Positions 5,262 to 8,826 of a stretch of DNA of 8,826 nt are shown in pieces. Within the stretch, counting starts at the first letter, position 1. Every line of letters begins with the position of its first letter. The notes beneath the pieces are model-generated. The model saw nothing but the letters and a program-made list of their open reading frames with translations, ran no database searches and was not told the DNA's origin. The stretch comes from JBBRTJ01 sp038244535 (lineage in GTDB: Bacteria; Actinomycetota; Acidimicrobiia; Acidimicrobiales; Ilumatobacteraceae): the NCBI GenBank assembly GCA_038244535.1, contig JBBRTJ010000122.1, positions 1 to 8,826 of the forward strand, written 5' to 3'. A program made the position numbers and the translations under genes.

Positions 5262-6742
5262 GGTACGGCGCCGAACGACGAGGGCAGCCCGAGCTTGCCG
5301 GGGTTGAGGATGCCGTGGGGGTCGAGGGTCGCCTTGAGCTCGCTCAGCACCTGGTAGCCGCCGCCGAGTGCCTCACGCAGGAAGCGGCCGCGATGCAGAC
5401 CCACGCCGTGGTGGTGGCTGAGGTTGCCGCCGTGGGCGAGCACCGCCCGGGTCCCCGCGTCCCACAAGGCGACGTAGGTCGCCTCTCGCTCCTCGGGGGG
5501 CGGCGTGGCCGCGAACGTGAAGTAGAGGCAGGCGCCCGAGGTGTAGGCGTGCGACTGGTGGCAGGTGGCGGCCCGGGCGTGGGGCACGGCGAGCAGCGCG
5601 ACCCGTGCTGCGTCGAAGATGCCGGGAAGCGCGGCCCATGGCGCCGCGATCTCCATCGTGTCGACCACGAACCCCTTCTGCGTCAGTGCTTCCAGGGCGC
5701 TGACGTCGTTGCGGTGGTGCATCCAGGCCTCGACCAGCTCGACGTCGAGCACGCGGGCGGATGCGCACTCGTCGGTCACGACGGCCATGGCCGCGTCGAC
5801 GATGATCGGGTCGCCCTCGTCGAGCACGAGCAGCACGTTGACGGTCCCGTCGGTGCCGTGCGAGCGCTTCGATTCGGCCTCGTCGTACAGGCGCAGCACG
5901 GCCGGTGTGGCGCCTCGACGAAGGATGCGCCGGCAGGCGTCGAGCCCCTCGCCGAAGGAGGCGAACCCGTAGGCGGCCCGACGCTCGGCTGGCGGCACCG
6001 GATGGGCCCGCAGCCGTGCGCCGGTGATGACGCCGAGCGTGCCCTCGGACCCGACGAAGAGCTGGGTGAGATCGGGACCGGTGGCGGACTTGGGGGCTCC
6101 GCCGGTCGTGAGCCGCCGCCCAGAGGCGAGCACCACGTCGAGCCCGAGCACGATGTCGTCGATCGTGCCGTAGCGGGTCGAGTACTGCCCGGCACTGCGG
6201 CACGCGAGCCACCCTCCCACCGTCGACAGCTCGATCGACTGCGGCCAGTGCCCGAGGGTGAGGCCGTGGTCGGCCCGCAGCGTGCGTTCGAGGTCGCCAC
6301 CGAAGGTGCCTGGCAACACGTCGACGGTGAGCGAGGTGTCGTCGACCGAGACGATGCCCGCCATCGACGTGAGGTCGAGGGCGACGCCGCCGAACAACGG
6401 GATGCTGGCGCCACAGACGCCGCTGCGACCGGCGACGGTGGTGACCGGCACCTGAGCGGCATCGCACAGGTCGAGCACCGCCGCGACCTCGTCGGCCGAG
6501 CGGGGTCGGGCCACGACCGAAGCCAGGGCGCCGACCTGTCCGTCGAGCGCCCAGACCATCGCCAGGGGCCACCAGTCGCGACTGGCTTCGGCTCGGTCGC
6601 CGTGCTCGACGCTGAGGTCGGGGCACGCGGCCCGGAGGCGATCGAGGAGACGGCCCGTCACCGCGACCTGGTTCGTGTGGATCCGGGCCGACGCCTGCTC
6701 GGCGCCCCCTTCAAGGGCGATCGGCGCCGTCGGTCGGCCCAT
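5252..6742 (-). CDS. FAD-binding oxidase, alkyl-DHAP synthase-like, 496 aa
   Basis: This belongs to the FAD_binding_4 / FAD-oxidase_C superfamily, closest by motif to alkyldihydroxyacetonephosphate synthase (AGPS), which swaps the acyl chain of acyl-DHAP for a fatty alcohol to make the ether bond. The FAD-binding half has AGRSGVCG (104-111), GHWPQSIELSTVGGWLACR (164-182), the RYG at 190-192 and VGSEGTLGVI (230-239). The C-terminal half has LRLYDE with Arg284, SHAYTSGACLYF (397-408) and the hallmark SHHHGVG (442-448). The first FAD glycine motif is less glycine-rich than in AGPS. The start is the ATG at 6740-6742, 5 nt after the glpD stop; an earlier in-frame start would overlap glpD by over 100 nt. 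No strong ribosome site, so coupling to glpD is likely. Many bacterial homologues are annotated only as FAD-linked or glycolate oxidase, so the exact reaction is open. Confidence 0.9.
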   Translation of the reverse strand: MGRPTAPIALEGGAEQASARIHTNQVAVTGRLLDRLRAACPDLSVEHGDRAEASRDWWPLAMVWALDGQVGALASVVARPRSADEVAAVLDLCDAAQVPVTTVAGRSGVCGASIPLFGGVALDLTSMAGIVSVDDTSLTVDVLPGTFGGDLERTLRADHGLTLGHWPQSIELSTVGGWLACRSAGQYSTRYGTIDDIVLGLDVVLASGRRLTTGGAPKSATGPDLTQLFVGSEGTLGVITGARLRAHPVPPAERRAAYGFASFGEGLDACRRILRRGATPAVLRLYDEAESKRSHGTDGTVNVLLVLDEGDPIIVDAAMAVVTDECASARVLDVELVEAWMHHRNDVSALEALTQKGFVVDTMEIAAPWAALPGIFDAARVALLAVPHARAATCHQSHAYTSGACLYFTFAATPPPEEREATYVALWDAGTRAVLAHGGNLSHHHGVGLHRGRFLREALGGGYQVLSELKATLDPHGILNPGKLGLPSSFGAVPWP

Positions 6743-6747
6743 CGCGG

Positions 6748-8388
6748 TCAGGCGCCCAGCGCAGTGTCGAGCGCCGTCTCGGGCAGGTGGGCGCTGGTCC
6801 GTTCGTAGGCGATGGCCGCCTCGTACGAGGCGATCTCGGCCTTCACGCGAACCTCGTCCCAACCCAGTTCGGGGGCGATCAGTGCGGCCACCGACGGCGC
6901 CGCCGCGGCTGATGCGTCGCGGGCGAGGAGCCGAGCCCGGGTTCGGCGGCTGAGGACGTCGTCGAGGGTCTGGGCCATCTCGAAGCGCACCGCGTAGATC
7001 GCCTCGGCCCGAAGGTAGGGGAGGCCGGCCACGAGGGGCTCGGCGAGATCGGGATCACCGGCCGCGAGCGAGCGGACGATGGCGGCCTCGGTGCCGTAGC
7101 GCCGGGCCAGGTGCTCGTCGGCCGACCCCGCGGGCGGCGCCGTGAAGCCGTGGGCGCCGACGAGCTCGAGCCGGCGGGTGCGACTGCGCCCGCCGCGGCC
7201 GAGCAGGTGGCGCACCTCGTCGATGGCATCGACGGCCATGCGGCGGTACGTGGTGAGCTTGCCGCCGGTCACCGTCACCACGCCGCTGGGGCTGGCGATC
7301 ACCGCGTGGCGGCGGGACAGGTCGGCGGTCTTGCCGCCGCCAACGCTGTTGACCAGGGGCCGCAGCCCTGCCCAGGTGCCGACGATGTCGGACTCGGTGA
7401 TCGTGGTGGTGATCGCGGCGTTGACCGCCCGGAGCACGTAAGCGATGTCCTCGGGCGTGCACTGAGGGTCGTCGAGCGGGCCGTCGTAATCGGTGTCGGT
7501 GGTGCCGATGTAGGTGAGCTCGCCCCACGGCACCACGAACAGCGATCGCTTGTCCTCCTTGACCGGGATGACGGCCGCGATGTCGTTGCGCACCTTGGCC
7601 CACGGCACGGTGATGTGGATGCCCTTGGCCGGGCGGATCGTGTCGGGGTTGGCGCCTTCGTCGAGGGCGCGGACGTCGTCGCTCCAGACACCGGCGGCGT
7701 TGACGATCACGTCGCAGCGCACGTCGATGCGCTCGCCGTCAGCCTCGACCACCGCACCACGCACCTTGTCGTCCGGACCCTTGGTGACCGCCACGAGCGA
7801 GGCGTAGGTGGCCACCGCGGCACCGTGCTGGGCGGCAGTCCGGGCCACTGCCAGGCAAAGGCGGGCATCGTCGGCCTGGGCGTCGTAGTACAGGTAGGCG
7901 GAGGTCAGCTTGTCGGCCGGCAAGGTCGGCATGTGAGCGAGCGCCTCGTCCTTGTGCAAGCGCTTGTGGAGCTTGCCGATGCGAGCGCCACCGGTGAGGT
8001 CGTACATCCACATAGCGCTGCCGAGGGCGCGGGCGATCTTGGGGTTGACGACGCCGCCCTTGGACATGATCGGGATCATGAACGGCATCAGGCGCACGAG
8101 GTGCGGGGCGGTGTGGCGCAGCCGCTGGCGCTCGGCGAGCGCTTCGTACACCAGTGCCACTTCGCCTTGTTGGAGGTAGCGCAGGCCGCCGTGCACGAGC
8201 TTCGAACTGCGTGACGACGTGCCGGAGGCCAGGTCGTGGCGTTCGATGAGGGCGGTGCGCAGACCGCGACTGGCGGCATCGAGTGCACATCCCACCCCGG
8301 TGATGCCACCGCCTACGACGAGGACGTCGAAGCGCTCGGACCCGAGACGGGCGAGCGACTGGGCGCGATCGAAAGGCGCAGCGGGCAT
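6748..8388 (-). CDS. glpD: Glycerol-3-phosphate dehydrogenase, FAD-dependent, 546 aa
   Basis: Oxidises glycerol-3-phosphate to dihydroxyacetone phosphate at the membrane face and passes electrons to quinone. The FAD nucleotide-binding fold is at the N-terminus: VLVVGGGITGVG (22-33), Glu49 as ribose ligand, then the GlpD signature SSRSSKLVHGGLRYL (58-72). Further family blocks are GTTDTDYDG (295-303), WAGLRPLV (339-346) and GGKLTTYRRM (375-384). The C-terminal helical DAO_C domain covers about 400-520. The length is normal for actinobacterial GlpD. The ATG at 8386-8388 lies 7 nt after a TACACT -10 box, so the mRNA is probably leaderless and the first ATG is the start. It heads the minus-strand run of seven protein genes and is separated by 131 nt from the divergent fur-type gene. 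Confidence 0.96.
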   Translation of the reverse strand: MPAAPFDRAQSLARLGSERFDVLVVGGGITGVGCALDAASRGLRTALIERHDLASGTSSRSSKLVHGGLRYLQQGEVALVYEALAERQRLRHTAPHLVRLMPFMIPIMSKGGVVNPKIARALGSAMWMYDLTGGARIGKLHKRLHKDEALAHMPTLPADKLTSAYLYYDAQADDARLCLAVARTAAQHGAAVATYASLVAVTKGPDDKVRGAVVEADGERIDVRCDVIVNAAGVWSDDVRALDEGANPDTIRPAKGIHITVPWAKVRNDIAAVIPVKEDKRSLFVVPWGELTYIGTTDTDYDGPLDDPQCTPEDIAYVLRAVNAAITTTITESDIVGTWAGLRPLVNSVGGGKTADLSRRHAVIASPSGVVTVTGGKLTTYRRMAVDAIDEVRHLLGRGGRSRTRRLELVGAHGFTAPPAGSADEHLARRYGTEAAIVRSLAAGDPDLAEPLVAGLPYLRAEAIYAVRFEMAQTLDDVLSRRTRARLLARDASAAAAPSVAALIAPELGWDEVRVKAEIASYEAAIAYERTSAHLPETALDTALGA

Positions 8389-8395
8389 CGGGCGA

Positions 8396-8401
8396 AGTGT
8401 A
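8396..8401 (-). promoter_or_regulatory. -10 box of glpD, leaderless promoter
   Basis: TACACT on the minus strand fits TANNNT and ends 7 nt before the glpD ATG, so transcription should begin at or beside the A of the start codon. No Shine-Dalgarno is present. No good -35 hexamer lies 16-18 nt upstream, which may mean an activator is needed. Confidence 0.65.
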
Positions 8402-8406
8402 GGAGC

Positions 8407-8429
8407 CGGTCGGCTGAGCCCGGCGACCG
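8407..8429. promoter_or_regulatory. Inverted repeat over the glpD -35 region, possible operator
   Basis: CGGTCG (8407-8412), 11-base spacer, CGACCG (8424-8429). It begins 6 nt upstream of the glpD -10 box and covers the -35 position, where a regulator would block or recruit polymerase. A 6-bp dyad can arise by chance in GC-rich DNA. A second small dyad, CGGAG-N5-CTCCG, is at 8440-8454. Confidence 0.3.
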
Positions 8430-8483
8430 TGGGGTGGTCCGGAGAGGCCCTCCGACTCAGCAGCCCCTTGTTGTTAGCAAGTG

Positions 8484-8513
8484 TTGTCGTTTGAGGGGGA
8501 TGGCCCCTAGCCT
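8484..8513 (+). promoter_or_regulatory. Promoter of the fur-type gene, leaderless
   Basis: TTGTCG (8484-8489) and TAGCCT (8508-8513), spaced 18 bp. The -10 ends 6 nt before the ATG at 8520, so the mRNA should start at the ATG; no ribosome site is present. The spacer holds the dyad AGGGG-GATGG-CCCCT (8494-8508), and an AT-richer near-palindrome TTGTTAGCAA lies at 8471-8480, just upstream of the -35. Either could be an autoregulatory site. Confidence 0.6.
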
Positions 8514-8519
8514 CACCTC

Positions 8520-8826
8520 ATGCGATCGCCGGCCGAGTTGACCGAGGTGTTCCGGGCCCAGGGCCTCAAGATCACGCCTCAGCGCCAGGCCATCTTCCGG
8601 ATCCTCCACGACAACGAGGCCCACCCCACGGCCGAATCGGTGCACGCCCGGGTCGTGGCCGAGCTGCCTGCGGTGTCACTGCGCACCGTGTACCAGACGC
8701 TCAACGACCTTGCCTCGATGGGTGAGCTCCAGGCGCTCGACCTCGGCACCGGGGCGACCCGGTTCGACCCGAACACCGGCGAGCACCACCACCTCGTCTG
8801 TGAGCACTGCGGCCTCGTGCTCGACA
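8520..8826 (+). CDS. Fur/PerR-family transcriptional regulator, N-terminal part, truncated by window edge
   Basis: The first 102 residues are visible; the gene runs off the right edge. The N-terminal winged helix is clear: GLKITPQRQAIF (15-26) and the recognition helix SLRTVYQTLNDL (53-64). The start of the dimerisation/metal domain follows, with RFDPNTGEHHHLVCEHCG (81-98). Cys94 and Cys97 are the first half of the structural zinc site. His35, Asp83, His89 and His91 fall exactly two positions before the B. subtilis PerR regulatory metal ligands His37, Asp85, His91 and His93; Fur proteins usually have Glu where Asp83 is. This favours a PerR-like peroxide sensor over an iron-sensing Fur, but C-terminal ligands are not visible. 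The gene is divergent from glpD and might control it or the ferritin-like genes; no proof. Confidence 0.93.
   Translation, partial: MRSPAELTEVFRAQGLKITPQRQAIFRILHDNEAHPTAESVHARVVAELPAVSLRTVYQTLNDLASMGELQALDLGTGATRFDPNTGEHHHLVCEHCGLVLD

Noticed and set aside
5315..6808. 497-codon + strand frame opposite the AGPS-like gene
   Set aside because: Antisense shadow rich in Gly, Arg, Val and His without domain features; the minus strand holds a full conserved enzyme.
6743..6862. 40-codon upstream extension of the AGPS-like frame
   Set aside because: It overlaps the glpD C-terminus and reads as low-complexity Arg-rich sequence. The ATG at 6742 sits just after the glpD stop.

Overview
The window is GC-rich DNA that looks actinobacterial. 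The best fit is class Acidimicrobiia or a relative. This rests on three things: exported ferritin-like and cupredoxin proteins with long Thr/Ala/Pro linkers, a class A RNase P RNA, and TANNNT -10 boxes placed so that mRNAs would start at or near the ATG (leaderless). The taxonomic call is inference; no species is claimed.

Layout, left to right. Positions 1-661 are mostly non-coding: one convincing micro-gene on the + strand (236-307, a 23-residue single-helix membrane peptide), four tandem copies of a 23-bp repeat (408-499), and a perfect 17-bp inverted repeat (562-606). Positions 662-1040 on the minus strand hold rnpB, the RNase P RNA. From 1057 to 8388 seven protein genes lie on the minus strand with gaps of 24 nt or less, or short overlaps. 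In transcription order they are: GlpD (6748-8388), an alkyl-DHAP-synthase-like FAD protein (5252-6742), an unknown four-helix membrane protein (4800-5261), an FGGY/glycerol-kinase-like kinase (3358-4800), a cupredoxin lipoprotein (2830-3345) and two Tat-exported ferritin-like proteins (2047-2805 and 1057-2031). rnpB follows about 16 nt later. At the right edge a divergent, truncated Fur/PerR-family regulator starts at 8520 on the + strand.

How they fit together. GlpD, the FAD protein, the membrane protein and the kinase form a tightly coupled glycerol-phosphate block. A kinase would make a polyol phosphate such as glycerol-3-phosphate, GlpD would oxidise it to dihydroxyacetone phosphate, and the AGPS-like enzyme belongs to a family acting on acyl-DHAP to make ether lipids. 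The kinase differs from E. coli GlpK at three of six glycerol-contact positions, so its substrate is open. The cupredoxin and two ferritin-like proteins form an extracytoplasmic metal/redox module. One ferritin paralogue lacks two histidines present in the other. The 131-bp gap between glpD and the fur-type gene carries two divergent, apparently leaderless promoters and several short inverted repeats.

Most interesting: the ether-lipid-like gene block with an atypical kinase and an unknown membrane protein; the metal-protein module attached to it; and the repeat/hairpin/micro-protein region beyond rnpB.
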